A DNA stretch of 64,000 nt from Prauserella shujinwangii (GTDB taxonomy: Bacteria > Actinomycetota > Actinomycetes > Mycobacteriales > Pseudonocardiaceae): NCBI RefSeq assembly GCF_003001955.1, contig NZ_PVNH01000009.1, positions 248,001 through 312,000 of the forward strand, written 5' to 3'. A model generated the notes under the pieces. That model worked only from the letters and a program-made list of their open reading frames with translations, did not search any database and was not told the DNA's origin. This document shows positions 31,046 through 39,226 of this stretch, in pieces. The translations under genes and the position numbers were made by a program. Within the stretch, counting starts at the first letter, position 1; every line of letters starts with the position of its first letter.

Positions 31046-31992
31046 CCACCGTCCCCCGGCTGAGCATCGGTCTGCCCGTCTACAACGGCGAGGAGTACCT
31101 CGCCGAGTCGCTGGACGCGCTGCTCGGCCAGAGCTACGGCGACTTCGAGCTCATCATCTCCGACAACGCCTCCACCGACGGCACCAGGGACATCTGCGAG
31201 GACTACCGCAGACGGGATCCGCGGATCAGCTACGTGCGGCTGACCCGGAACGTCGGTGCCGTGCCCAACCACAACTTCGTGTTCACCCGCGCGCGGGGCG
31301 AGCTGTTCAAGTGGGCCTCGCACGACGACCTGTACGGCCGGGACCTGCTGCGCCGCTGTGTCGAGGCACTCGACGCGCACCCCGAAGCCGTGCTGGCCCA
31401 CTCGGCGAACGCGATCATCGACGGCGCCGGGCGCGTCACCCACCGGTACGACTACCGGATCGCGACCGACTCGCCGCACGCGCCGGAGCGTTTCCGCAGC
31501 CTGCTGTTCGAGCCGGGCGGCGACGACTTCTACGGGGTCATCCGCGCCGACGTGCTGCGCCGGTCCGGCCCGCACGACAGCTACCACCACGCCGACCGCA
31601 CGTTCGTCGCCTCGCTCGCGCTGTACGGGCCGTTCCACCAGGTGCCGGAGCTGCTGTACTTCCGCCGCGACCACCCCACCCGCGCCGAGCGGGCCAACCC
31701 GACCATCCGCGGCCGCTGCGCCAACCTGGACCCGCGCCGGGCCGACCGGCTGCGGCACCCGACGGCGCGGCTGCTCGGCGAGTACGTGCTCGGCTTCGTC
31801 GACGCCGTGCGGCGGGCGCCGCTCACCCCTGCCGAGCGGCGGGAGTGCTACCGCCACCTCGCGGGCTGGTTCGCCAGCCGGACCCGTCCCGGCGCGGGGC
31901 AGCGGGTCGAGGACGCCCCGCCCATCTCCGTCGCGGAACTCGACCTCACCGTCGACACGGTGGTCGCGGGCCGCGCGGGGAGCACGCCGTGA
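31042..31992 (+). CDS. Glycosyltransferase family 2 protein
   Basis: 316 aa GT-A fold enzyme. LSIGLPVYNGEEYLAESL at the N terminus, the UDP-binding SDNASTDGT at about residues 40-48 and the DxD-equivalent WASHDDLY at about 93-100 are visible. It has no membrane helix. It transfers one sugar onto the lipid-linked unit; donor and acceptor unknown. Overlaps both neighbours by 4 bp. Confidence 0.88.
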   Translation: MTTVPRLSIGLPVYNGEEYLAESLDALLGQSYGDFELIISDNASTDGTRDICEDYRRRDPRISYVRLTRNVGAVPNHNFVFTRARGELFKWASHDDLYGRDLLRRCVEALDAHPEAVLAHSANAIIDGAGRVTHRYDYRIATDSPHAPERFRSLLFEPGGDDFYGVIRADVLRRSGPHDSYHHADRTFVASLALYGPFHQVPELLYFRRDHPTRAERANPTIRGRCANLDPRRADRLRHPTARLLGEYVLGFVDAVRRAPLTPAERRECYRHLAGWFASRTRPGAGQRVEDAPPISVAELDLTVDTVVAGRAGSTP

Positions 31993-33188
31993 GCCAGTCC
32001 GTCCGCATCGGGCTGTTCGGACTGCTCGGCTCGGGCAACCTCGGCAACGACGGCTCGTTCGAGGCGGTGCTCGCGCGGCTGCGTGCGGAGCATCCGGACG
32101 CGCTGCTGGACTGCCTGTGCGCCGGGCCCGGCGAGGTCACCGCGCGGTACGGGCTTCCGGCGGCGCCACTGAACTGGTACCGCGGCGAGTACGAGACCGT
32201 GTCCGGGGTCCGTTCGGTCGTCCTGAAGCTGGTGGGCAAGCTCGCCGACGCCGTGCGCACGGCAGCGTGGGTGCGCGGGCACGACGCCGTGATCGTGCCG
32301 GGCATGGGCGTGCTGGAGGCCACGTTGCCGCTGCGGCCATGGGGTTTCCCCTACTCGCTGTTCCTGCTGTGCGCGGCGGGCCGGGTGTTCGGCACCCGCG
32401 TGGCGCTGGTCAGCGTCGGTGCCGACCGGGTCAACGCGAGGGCGACCCGCTGGCTGATCACGCGCGCGGCGGCGCTCGCGACCTACCGGTCGTATCGCGA
32501 CGAGCTGTCCAGGACCGCGCTGCGGCGGATGGGTGTCGACACCTCGGCCGACGACGTGTACCCCGATCTGGCGTTCGCGCTGCCCGCGCCCGCGGCCGCG
32601 GCCCCGAACGGGACGGTCGGGGTCGGTGTGATCGACTTCCACGGCAGCGACGACGAGCGCGCCGAGGCGGACGCGCTGTACGCCGCCTACCTGGCCAGGA
32701 TGAAACGCTTCGTCGGCAAGCTCGTCGCGGACGGCCGCCCGGTGCGCCTGTTCACCGGCGATGTCGCGGACCAGGCCGTGGTCGACGCGCTGCGCGCGGA
32801 GATCGACTCGCCGCTGCTGTCCGCCGCGCGGACCACGACGATCGGCGAGCTGCTGCGCGAGATGTCCACAGTGGACGTCGTGGTCGCCAGCCGCTACCAC
32901 AACGTGCTTTCCGCGCTGCGGCTGGGCAAGCCCACACTGTCGATCAGCTACGCGGCCAAGAACGACGAGCTGATGGCCGACCTCGGCGTCGGTGAGTTCC
33001 GGCAGCCGATCCGCACTCTCGACGTCGGCCTGCTGCTCGCCCAGCTCGCCGATCTGGAGGCCAGGTCGGACCGGGTGCGCGCCACGCTGGCCGGGCGCAA
33101 CGCCGAACTGACCCGCGCGCTCGACCGCCAGTTCGCGGCACTGTCGGCGGCCCTGTTCCCGCACACCACGTCCGAGGAGGCCAGGTGA
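31989..33188 (+). CDS. Polysaccharide pyruvyl transferase family protein
   Basis: 399 aa. GSGNLGNDGSFEAVL near the N terminus and the C-terminal VVASRYHNVLSALRLGKP are the marks of the CsaB/WcaK-type pyruvyl transferase fold. The family adds ketal pyruvate from PEP to surface sugars, which gives the polymer a negative charge. GTG start by GTGA overlap. Confidence 0.82.
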   Translation: MSQSVRIGLFGLLGSGNLGNDGSFEAVLARLRAEHPDALLDCLCAGPGEVTARYGLPAAPLNWYRGEYETVSGVRSVVLKLVGKLADAVRTAAWVRGHDAVIVPGMGVLEATLPLRPWGFPYSLFLLCAAGRVFGTRVALVSVGADRVNARATRWLITRAAALATYRSYRDELSRTALRRMGVDTSADDVYPDLAFALPAPAAAAPNGTVGVGVIDFHGSDDERAEADALYAAYLARMKRFVGKLVADGRPVRLFTGDVADQAVVDALRAEIDSPLLSAARTTTIGELLREMSTVDVVVASRYHNVLSALRLGKPTLSISYAAKNDELMADLGVGEFRQPIRTLDVGLLLAQLADLEARSDRVRATLAGRNAELTRALDRQFAALSAALFPHTTSEEAR

Positions 33189-33733
33189 AGGCGACCCCGG
33201 TCCCCGCCATCGCGGGGGCGTACCTGTTCGAACCCACGCCGCACGCCGACGAGCGCGGGTTCTTCTGCCGCACGTTCGACCGCGCCGTGGTCCGCTCGGT
33301 GGGCATCGACCCGGACGGGTTCGCCCAGGACAGCGTGTCCCGCTCCGGCAAGGGCGTGGTGCGCGGGCTGCACCTGCGCTCGGGCCGGGGCGAGGCGAAG
33401 CTCGTCCGGTGTTCCGCGGGCGCGGTGTTCGACGTCGTGGTCGACCTGCGGACCGGCTCGCCGACGTACCGCAACGTCGAGTCGTTCGAGCTCACCGGCG
33501 ACACCCAGGTGTCGCTGTACATCCCGGCGGGCTGCGCGCACGGGTTCCAGGCGCTCACCGAACCCGCCGACGTCTCCTACCGGATCGACCGGCCACACGA
33601 CCCCGCCGAGGACGTGACGATCGCGTTCGACGACCCCGAGCTCGCGATCCCGTGGCCGTTGCCGGTGACCCTGATGTCCGAACGCGACCGGCGCGCACCA
33701 CGGCTCGCCGACGCACTCAACCCGGCGCGGTGA
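33185..33733 (+). CDS. dTDP-4-dehydrorhamnose 3,5-epimerase-like protein (RmlC family)
   Basis: 182 aa cupin, the usual RmlC length. PHADERGFFCRTFD, GVVRGLHLRSG with the catalytic-base His, KLVRCSAGAVFDVVVDLR and LYIPAGCAHGFQAL follow in the family order. Typical RmlC has His-Tyr-Gln where this has His-Leu-Arg, so the substrate may differ from dTDP-4-keto-6-deoxyglucose. No rmlA or rmlB is present nearby. Confidence 0.82.
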   Translation: MKATPVPAIAGAYLFEPTPHADERGFFCRTFDRAVVRSVGIDPDGFAQDSVSRSGKGVVRGLHLRSGRGEAKLVRCSAGAVFDVVVDLRTGSPTYRNVESFELTGDTQVSLYIPAGCAHGFQALTEPADVSYRIDRPHDPAEDVTIAFDDPELAIPWPLPVTLMSERDRRAPRLADALNPAR

Positions 33734-35049
33734 CCACCATGGACCTCGCACGATCCAGGGCCGCGGCCGAGCGCCTGCACCAGCTGGTTCCCGGCGGCGC
33801 CCACACCTACGCCAAGGGTGACGACCAGTACCCGGCCGGGCTCGCGCCGGTCATCTCACACGGGCGCGGCGCCCACGTGTGGGACGTCGACGGCAACCGC
33901 TACGTCGAGTACGGCTCCGGGCTGCGCTCGGTCAGCCTGGGGCACGCGCACCCGCGCGTCGTCGCGGCGGCCCGGCGCGAGCTGGAGCGGGGATCCAACT
34001 TCGTCCGCCCCGGCATCCTGGAGCTGGAGGCGGCCGAGCGTTTCCTCGCGGCGGTGCGCACGGCCGAGATGGTGAAGTTCGCCAAGAACGGCTCCGACGT
34101 CACCACGGCGGCCGTGCGGCTGGCCCGCGCCGCCACCGGCCGCCCGCTGGTGGCGATCTGCCGCGATCAGCCGTTCTTCTCCACCGACGACTGGTTCATC
34201 GGCACCACGGCGATGAACGCGGGCATCCCGGAGGAGACCACGAACCTCACCGTGTCGTTCCCCTACGGCGACCTGGCCGCCACCGAGGAACTGCTGCGCG
34301 CGCACGACGGCAGGGTGGCCTGCCTGATGCTGGAGGCCGCCGGGCAGCGGGAACCACCACCCGGGTACCTCGCCGGGCTGCGCGAGCTGGCCGACCGGCA
34401 CGGCTGCGTGCTCGTGTTCGACGAGATGATCACCGGGTTCCGGTGGTCGGAGGCGGGTGCCCAGGGGCTGTACGGCGTCGTGCCCGACCTGTCGACGTTC
34501 GGCAAGGCGCTCGGCAACGGGTTCGCCGTGTCCGCGCTGGCCGGTCGCAGGGAGCTGATGGAACAGGGCGGGTCACGGGACGCCCGCGACCGGGTGTTCC
34601 TGCTGTCCACCACGCACGGTGCGGAGACGCACGCGCTGGCCGCCGCGATGGCGGTGTTCGACACCTACGTCGAGGAGGGCGTCACCGCCCGCCTGCACGA
34701 GCTCGGTGAGCGGCTGGCGGCGGGAGTCCGCGAGGTGGCGGCCGGGATGGGTGTCGGCGACCACGTCCTCGTCCGCGGCCGGGCGAGCAACCTGGTGTTC
34801 GCCACGCTCGACGAGCGGCTGCGCCCGTCCCAGGAGTACCGCACACTGTTCCTGCGGCAGCTGGTCACCGGCGGGGTGCTCGGGCCGTCGTTCGTGGTGA
34901 GCAGCGCGCTCACGGAGGACGACATCGACCACACGATCGACGTGGTCGGCCAGGCCTGCGCGGTCTACCGCAAAGCACTGGACGCGGGTGACCCGAGCGC
35001 CTGGATGGGCGGCCGCTCGGTGCGGCCCGTCTTCCGAAGGCGGAACTGA
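33730..35049 (+). CDS. Class III aminotransferase (glutamate-1-semialdehyde-mutase-like)
   Basis: 439 aa PLP enzyme. The substrate/cofactor region VWDVDGNRYVEYGSGLRSV, the PLP-Asp in LVFDEMITGFRW and the Schiff-base Lys in LSTFGKALGNG are present. Members in glycan clusters transaminate or isomerise a sugar or side-chain keto group. The two codons before the MDLARS methionine begin with GTG overlapping the previous stop; a start at that ATG (33739) is also possible. Last gene of the + strand operon. Confidence 0.83.
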   Translation: MTTMDLARSRAAAERLHQLVPGGAHTYAKGDDQYPAGLAPVISHGRGAHVWDVDGNRYVEYGSGLRSVSLGHAHPRVVAAARRELERGSNFVRPGILELEAAERFLAAVRTAEMVKFAKNGSDVTTAAVRLARAATGRPLVAICRDQPFFSTDDWFIGTTAMNAGIPEETTNLTVSFPYGDLAATEELLRAHDGRVACLMLEAAGQREPPPGYLAGLRELADRHGCVLVFDEMITGFRWSEAGAQGLYGVVPDLSTFGKALGNGFAVSALAGRRELMEQGGSRDARDRVFLLSTTHGAETHALAAAMAVFDTYVEEGVTARLHELGERLAAGVREVAAGMGVGDHVLVRGRASNLVFATLDERLRPSQEYRTLFLRQLVTGGVLGPSFVVSSALTEDDIDHTIDVVGQACAVYRKALDAGDPSAWMGGRSVRPVFRRRN

Positions 35050-35107
35050 CGCCCTGAACAGCGGTTTTCCACTCGGCAGAGTGACAACACGGCGGGCCGG
35101 AGATGCG

Positions 35108-35113
35108 TAGTTT
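35108..35113 (+). promoter_or_regulatory. Possible leaderless promoter (-10) of the secreted beta-helix gene
   Basis: TAGTTT fits TANNNT and ends 6 nt before the ATG at 35120, so the message would be leaderless or nearly so; no Shine-Dalgarno sequence lies in the gap. GTGACA at 35081-35086 is the best -35 but is 21 bp away. Confidence 0.3.
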
Positions 35114-35119
35114 GTCGTC

Positions 35120-36613
35120 ATGTCGCCACCGCGCGCCGCGCTCGCCGCGGCGCTCACCCTCCTGTTGTCGCCGCTGCCCGCACCGGCCGCGGCGGCCCCG
35201 GCGCACCCCGAGCCGTGGGCCGTCTGCGACAACCAGCCGGCGCTCCACCCCGAGCCGCCCGACGCTGCCGTCGTCGTCGACCCGGCCGTCGACGCCGACC
35301 TGCACGCCAAGACGAGCGCGCACCCGCCGGGCACGACGTTCTGGCTCGCGCCCGGCACACACACGCTCGGCCAGGACGAGTTCGGGCAGGTGATGCCGAA
35401 GGACGGCAACACCTACCTCGGCGCCCCCGGTGCGGTGCTCGACGGGCAGGGGATCAACCGGTTCGCCTTCACCCGGCAGGCGAGGGACGTCACCCTCCGC
35501 GGCCTGACGATCCAGGGCTTCGCCGCACCGAAGGACCAGGGCGTGGTCAACCACGACTCCGGTGACGGCTGGGTGATCGAGCACAACACGATCCAGCGCA
35601 ACGACGGCGCGGCGCTCATGGCGGGGGACCGCCAGCAGGTGCGGGGCAACTGCCTGCGCGACAACGGCCAGTACGGCATGAACGCCTACCAGCGTGGCGA
35701 CGGCATCACCGGCCTCGTCGTGGCGGGCAACGAGATCACCGGCAACAACACCGGCGACTGGGAGACCAGGGAACCGGGCTGCGGCTGCACCGGCGGCATC
35801 AAGTTCTGGGCCGTCGACGGTGCCGACATCCGCGGCAACTGGGTGCACCACAACCACGGGCCGGGACTGTGGGCCGACACCAACAACAACGACTTCCTCA
35901 TCGAGGGCAACCTCATCGAGGACAACGAGGCCGAGGCCGTCTTCTACGAGATCAGCTACAACCTCGTGCTGCGCGACAACGTCATCCGGCGCAACACCTG
36001 GGCGATGGGACGCCGGTTCGCCGAGCGCGGTGACGACTTCCCCGTCGGCACCGTGTACGTCTCCGAGTCCGGCGGCGAGCCGAGGGTCCCCGCCCGCACC
36101 GACCGGATCGAGATCCACGACAACCTGTTCGAGGACAACTGGTCCGGCATCACCCTGTGGGAGAACGCCGACCGGTTCTGCAACAGCCCGGCCAACACGT
36201 CGTCGGGCTACTGCACGCGGCTGGTGGAGGAGGTGGCGGCGTGCGCCCGCCCCGGCATCGAGACGCCGCCGCTGGACGACGACTGCCGCTGGAAGACGCA
36301 GCGGGTGGACGTGCGCGGCAACACGTTCCGCATCGACCCCGCGGCGATGGGCTGCGCGGACCGGTCGTGCGGCCGGATGGCGGTGCTCGCCAACTACGGC
36401 ACCTACCCCGACTGGTCCCCGTACCACGGCTTCGGCGTCGCCGGCGCGATCACGTTCGGCCAGGACAACCACTGGTCGCGCAACACCTACGCCGGGCCGT
36501 GGTCGTTCGTGGCCCACGACGTCGCCCGCGCACTCGACGCGGCCCAGTGGCAGGCCGCGCCCTACCACCAGGACACGTGCAGCTCGTTCACCCCGGACTC
36601 GCCTGCCTGCTGA
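35120..36613 (+). CDS. Secreted right-handed parallel beta-helix protein
   Basis: 497 aa with an N-terminal signal peptide (about residues 1-26, ending PAAAAPA). A right-handed parallel beta-helix follows, seen in repeated turns such as GDGWVIEHNTIQRNDG, GLVVAGNEITGNNTG, FLIEGNLIEDNEAEA and IEIHDNLFEDNWSG. Several Cys pairs (CGCTGG and others) suggest disulfides outside the cell. The fold is used by polysaccharide lyases, epimerases and hydrolases; no catalytic motif can be named. It is a close paralogue of the lipoprotein at 47558-49072, with 62 identical bases between the genes. Confidence 0.82.
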   Translation: MSPPRAALAAALTLLLSPLPAPAAAAPAHPEPWAVCDNQPALHPEPPDAAVVVDPAVDADLHAKTSAHPPGTTFWLAPGTHTLGQDEFGQVMPKDGNTYLGAPGAVLDGQGINRFAFTRQARDVTLRGLTIQGFAAPKDQGVVNHDSGDGWVIEHNTIQRNDGAALMAGDRQQVRGNCLRDNGQYGMNAYQRGDGITGLVVAGNEITGNNTGDWETREPGCGCTGGIKFWAVDGADIRGNWVHHNHGPGLWADTNNNDFLIEGNLIEDNEAEAVFYEISYNLVLRDNVIRRNTWAMGRRFAERGDDFPVGTVYVSESGGEPRVPARTDRIEIHDNLFEDNWSGITLWENADRFCNSPANTSSGYCTRLVEEVAACARPGIETPPLDDDCRWKTQRVDVRGNTFRIDPAAMGCADRSCGRMAVLANYGTYPDWSPYHGFGVAGAITFGQDNHWSRNTYAGPWSFVAHDVARALDAAQWQAAPYHQDTCSSFTPDSPAC

Positions 36614-37283
36614 CCGGGCGGCGTTCGGCGGCCAGGTCGACGAGCAGTGCCAGCACGGGCATCACCGCCAGCGCGGTGGCGAAGCCGCCCAGCGTGTCGG
36701 TCGCGTAGTGCGCGCCCAGCGCCACCTGTGACCAGGCCATCTCCGCCCCGGCCACGGCCGGCGCGCCCAGTGCCACCAGCACGCCCGCCGTCCGCCCCGC
36801 CCGGAACAGGTCCACGGCGAGCAGCGCGAACACGAACGCGAGCGCGGTCGCCAGCGCCGTGTGCCCGCTCGGGTAGGACAGGTGCTCGCCGTTGATCGTG
36901 CGGCCGAACACCGGCTTCAGTGCCGTGGTCACGGCGGCCGGGACGAGGCATGCGACGGCGAGCACGGCCAGCCGCCGCCTGCGCAGCAGGAGGCACAGCC
37001 CGGCCAGCAGCGTCACCAGGATCGCGGCGCCGGCCGGTTCCGCGCCGAAATCCACCATCAGCGCCACCGTGCGCGCGGGCGAGTCCGCGTCCAGGATCGC
37101 CGCCGTCGCCGCGGCGTCCACGCCGTGCGCCACCGACTCACCCGCGTGCAGGATGCCGACCAGGACGACGGTGACCGTCGCGACCACCGCGGTCACCGTG
37201 AGCGGCGGGCGCAGCGGCCCGGCGAGTGCTCTCGGATCGGGACCGGCCAGGCTGCTCACTCGTTCGCCACCCACATTCGACAA
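36588..37283 (-). CDS. PAP2-family phosphatase (membrane)
   Basis: About 231 aa, with about five or six hydrophobic helices. The three-part phosphatase signature is present: KPVFGRTINGEHL, YPSGHTA and SQVALGAHYATDTLGG. It probably dephosphorylates a lipid pyrophosphate such as polyprenyl-PP, which would recycle the glycan carrier. The start is uncertain: TTG at 37283, or in-frame GTG at 37274 or 37259, the last with a weak GGTGG upstream. Its 3' end overlaps the beta-helix gene by 26 bp in convergent orientation. Confidence 0.8.
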   Translation of the reverse strand: MSNVGGERVSSLAGPDPRALAGPLRPPLTVTAVVATVTVVLVGILHAGESVAHGVDAAATAAILDADSPARTVALMVDFGAEPAGAAILVTLLAGLCLLLRRRRLAVLAVACLVPAAVTTALKPVFGRTINGEHLSYPSGHTALATALAFVFALLAVDLFRAGRTAGVLVALGAPAVAGAEMAWSQVALGAHYATDTLGGFATALAVMPVLALLVDLAAERRPVSRQASPG

Positions 37284-37284
37284 G

Positions 37285-37301
37285 TCGGGCTTCGTGCCCG
37301 A
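37285..37301. other. Short hairpin in the PAP2/lasso divergent region
   Basis: TCGGGC-TTCGT-GCCCGA, a 6-bp perfect stem with a 5-nt loop, lies between the divergent PAP2 gene and the lasso maturation operon. An overlapping alternative stem (CTTCG/CGAAG) uses the same bases. It may be a regulator site or part of a leader RNA. Confidence 0.3.
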
Positions 37302-37378
37302 AGCGTTTCCCGCGAACGCGTAACGAGCGGCCCCCCGGCGCCGAATCCACTATGGAACCGCGGCAGGAAGGAAACGCC

Positions 37379-37630
37379 ATGCGCCTGCGTTCGAGCGACA
37401 TCTCGGCCCGCACCCTCGGAGACGAGACGATCGTCCTCAGCCTGCCCTCGTCCCGCTACTTCTCCATCACCGGGGTCGGTACCCGCGTGTTCGAACTGCT
37501 CCAGCGGGACGTGACCCTCGACGAGCTGGTCGGCACGATCACCGAGGAGTACGACGTCGACGCGGACAGCGCGCGGCGGGACATCGAGCTGTTCCTCGAC
37601 CGGCTGCGCGATGCCGAACTCCTGCACTGA
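37379..37630 (+). CDS. PqqD-like lasso-peptide recognition protein (B1/RRE)
   Basis: 83 aa, the size of a stand-alone RiPP recognition element. LPSSRYFSITGVGTRVFELL and LDELVGTITEEYDVDADSARRDIELFLDRLRDAELL have the beta-strand plus helix pattern of PqqD. In lasso systems this protein binds the leader (through the YxxP motif) and presents it to the B2 protease and cyclase. The ATG at 37379 has AGGAAGGA 6 nt upstream; the upstream open frame is not conserved. First gene of a four-gene + strand maturation operon. Confidence 0.88.
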   Translation: MRLRSSDISARTLGDETIVLSLPSSRYFSITGVGTRVFELLQRDVTLDELVGTITEEYDVDADSARRDIELFLDRLRDAELLH

Positions 37631-38801
37631 GATCGCGCCCGTCACCGGGCTGCCCGTCATTCCGGCCTGGGAGGTCGCCCTCGGCCGCCCCACCGGTTCC
37701 GTGCCGCTGCTGCCCGCGCGGCCCGCCCGGGTCGATCCCGACCCTCGGCGCGCCCTGCGCGACGCGTTGCTGCCCGCGCTGCTGCGCCCACCGTGTGTCG
37801 TGGCGTTCTCGGGGGGCCGCGACTCCTCGCTGCTGCTCGCCGTCGCCGCCGAGCTCGCCGCCGGGGAGGGGCTCGAAGTACCGGTCGCCCTCACCTTCCG
37901 CTATCCCGGCGACCCCGCGGCCGACGAGTCCGCGTGGCAGGAACTCGTCCTCGCTCACCTGCGCGGGCGCGGGCTGCGGCCGGTGTGGGTGCGGCGAGAG
38001 GTCACCACGGAGCTGGACAACATCGGCCCGCTGGCCGCGCCCGTCCTGCGCGCCCACGGCGGCCCCAGCTACCCCGCGGGCATCGGCAACACGATCCTGC
38101 TCTCCTCGTACGCCCGCGGCGGCAGCCTGGTCACCGGCAACGCGGGCGACGAGGTGCTCGGCGGGCACCGCATGCCGGTGCTGCGGGCCGTCCTGCGGCG
38201 GCGGGGACGCGGGCTGACCGGGGCGGACTGGCGGCTGGCCGCCACCTGCGCGGCCCCGGCGCCGGTGCGGTCCCGGCTGGCCAGGCGTGTCTCCGGCGGC
38301 GCGGGCTGGCTGCGGCCGGGCCCCCGTGCCGCCGCGCTGGCCGAGGCGGCCCGCGGCCACGACCGGCCGCTGCGCTGGGACCGTAGCGTGTGGTCGGCGC
38401 TCGCGCCGAGGGCGGTGCTCGTCGGCGAACGGACCCGCGCCCGTGTCGCGAGGGACCGTGACTGCGCGCTGGTCGACCCGCTGAGCACCCCGGGTTTCGT
38501 GGCGTCGTACGCGGCGTTCGGCGGCCGCTGGGGCGGGCTGACCCGCGCGGCGGGCATCCGGCTGCTCGCCGGGGACCTGCTGCCCCCTGAGCTGCCGGGC
38601 CGCCGCGACAAGGCGCGCTTCAATGCCTCCCGGTTCGGCCCCGTGTCGCGGGAGTTCGCGCGGGCATGGAACGGGCGGGGCGTCGACGACCGGATCGTCG
38701 ACCCGGACGCGCTGCGCGCCGCGTGGCTGTCCCCGGAGCCGCCCGCGGCGACGGCGCTGCTGCTGCAACAGGCCTGGCTGGCCACGACGGGAGGCGCATG
38801 A
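37611..38801 (+). CDS. Lasso-peptide cyclase 1 (asparagine-synthetase-like, C protein)
   Basis: 396 aa, with only the ATP-dependent synthetase half of AsnB and no N-terminal glutaminase (no MCGI). The ATP motif FSGGRDSS is at residues 66-73. The second synthetase motif is diverged, GNAGDEVLGG (176-185), where AsnB-type proteins have GEGGDE. The C-terminal lPGRRDKARFN segment keeps the Lys typical of lasso cyclases. It would adenylate the acidic side chain and join it to the core's N-terminal amine. ATG overlaps pqqD-like by 20 bp; ATGA overlap with B2. A second, different cyclase lies at 42808. Confidence 0.85.
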   Translation: MPNSCTEIAPVTGLPVIPAWEVALGRPTGSVPLLPARPARVDPDPRRALRDALLPALLRPPCVVAFSGGRDSSLLLAVAAELAAGEGLEVPVALTFRYPGDPAADESAWQELVLAHLRGRGLRPVWVRREVTTELDNIGPLAAPVLRAHGGPSYPAGIGNTILLSSYARGGSLVTGNAGDEVLGGHRMPVLRAVLRRRGRGLTGADWRLAATCAAPAPVRSRLARRVSGGAGWLRPGPRAAALAEAARGHDRPLRWDRSVWSALAPRAVLVGERTRARVARDRDCALVDPLSTPGFVASYAAFGGRWGGLTRAAGIRLLAGDLLPPELPGRRDKARFNASRFGPVSREFARAWNGRGVDDRIVDPDALRAAWLSPEPPAATALLLQQAWLATTGGA

Positions 38802-39220
38802 CCGTCCGCAGACGCATCCGGCTGGTCCTCGAAGCGCTGCACGCGGTGGCCGTGCTGGCCGCGATCGAGGCCGGGCTCCGTGTCACCGACCTGCCGACGG
38901 TGTGCCGCCTGCTGCGGGTGCGCCTCGACCTGGAGAGCGCGCGGCCGCCCGCGGTGGAACGGGCCGTGCTGCCCCGGCGGATGCGCCCGGCCGTGCTCGC
39001 CTGCGGCGCCGTCGTCACGCGCTGGCCCGCGGGCGACACCTGCCTGCGCCGCTGCCTGCTGCTCGGCCACCGGCTGCGGGCCCTGCGCCCGGTGCTGCGC
39101 ATCGGGGTCCGCCGCGTGGACGGGGGCGAGTTCTCCGCGCACTCGTGGCTGGAGATCGGGGGACGCACGCTCGATCCGGCCGCCACCGGGTACGCGGCGC
39201 TCGGCTCGGCGGGGCGGTGA
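38798..39220 (+). CDS. Lasso-peptide B2 leader protease (transglutaminase-like)
   Basis: 140 aa, the normal length for B2. The Cys-His-Asp triad is visible as Cys82 (GDTCLRRCLLLG), His115 (EFSAHSWLEIGG) and Asp126 (TLDPAA). It cleaves the leader after the threonine-containing -2/-1 pair with the help of the PqqD-like protein. A single B2 is present for two precursors. Confidence 0.9.
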   Translation: MTVRRRIRLVLEALHAVAVLAAIEAGLRVTDLPTVCRLLRVRLDLESARPPAVERAVLPRRMRPAVLACGAVVTRWPAGDTCLRRCLLLGHRLRALRPVLRIGVRRVDGGEFSAHSWLEIGGRTLDPAATGYAALGSAGR

Positions 39221-39226
39221 GCGGAC

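Noticed and set aside
37226-37378. Longer N terminus of the PqqD-like protein
   Set aside because: The extra 51 residues are Arg/Pro-rich and contain the hairpin region; the ATG at 37379 has a clear Shine-Dalgarno and gives the usual RRE length.
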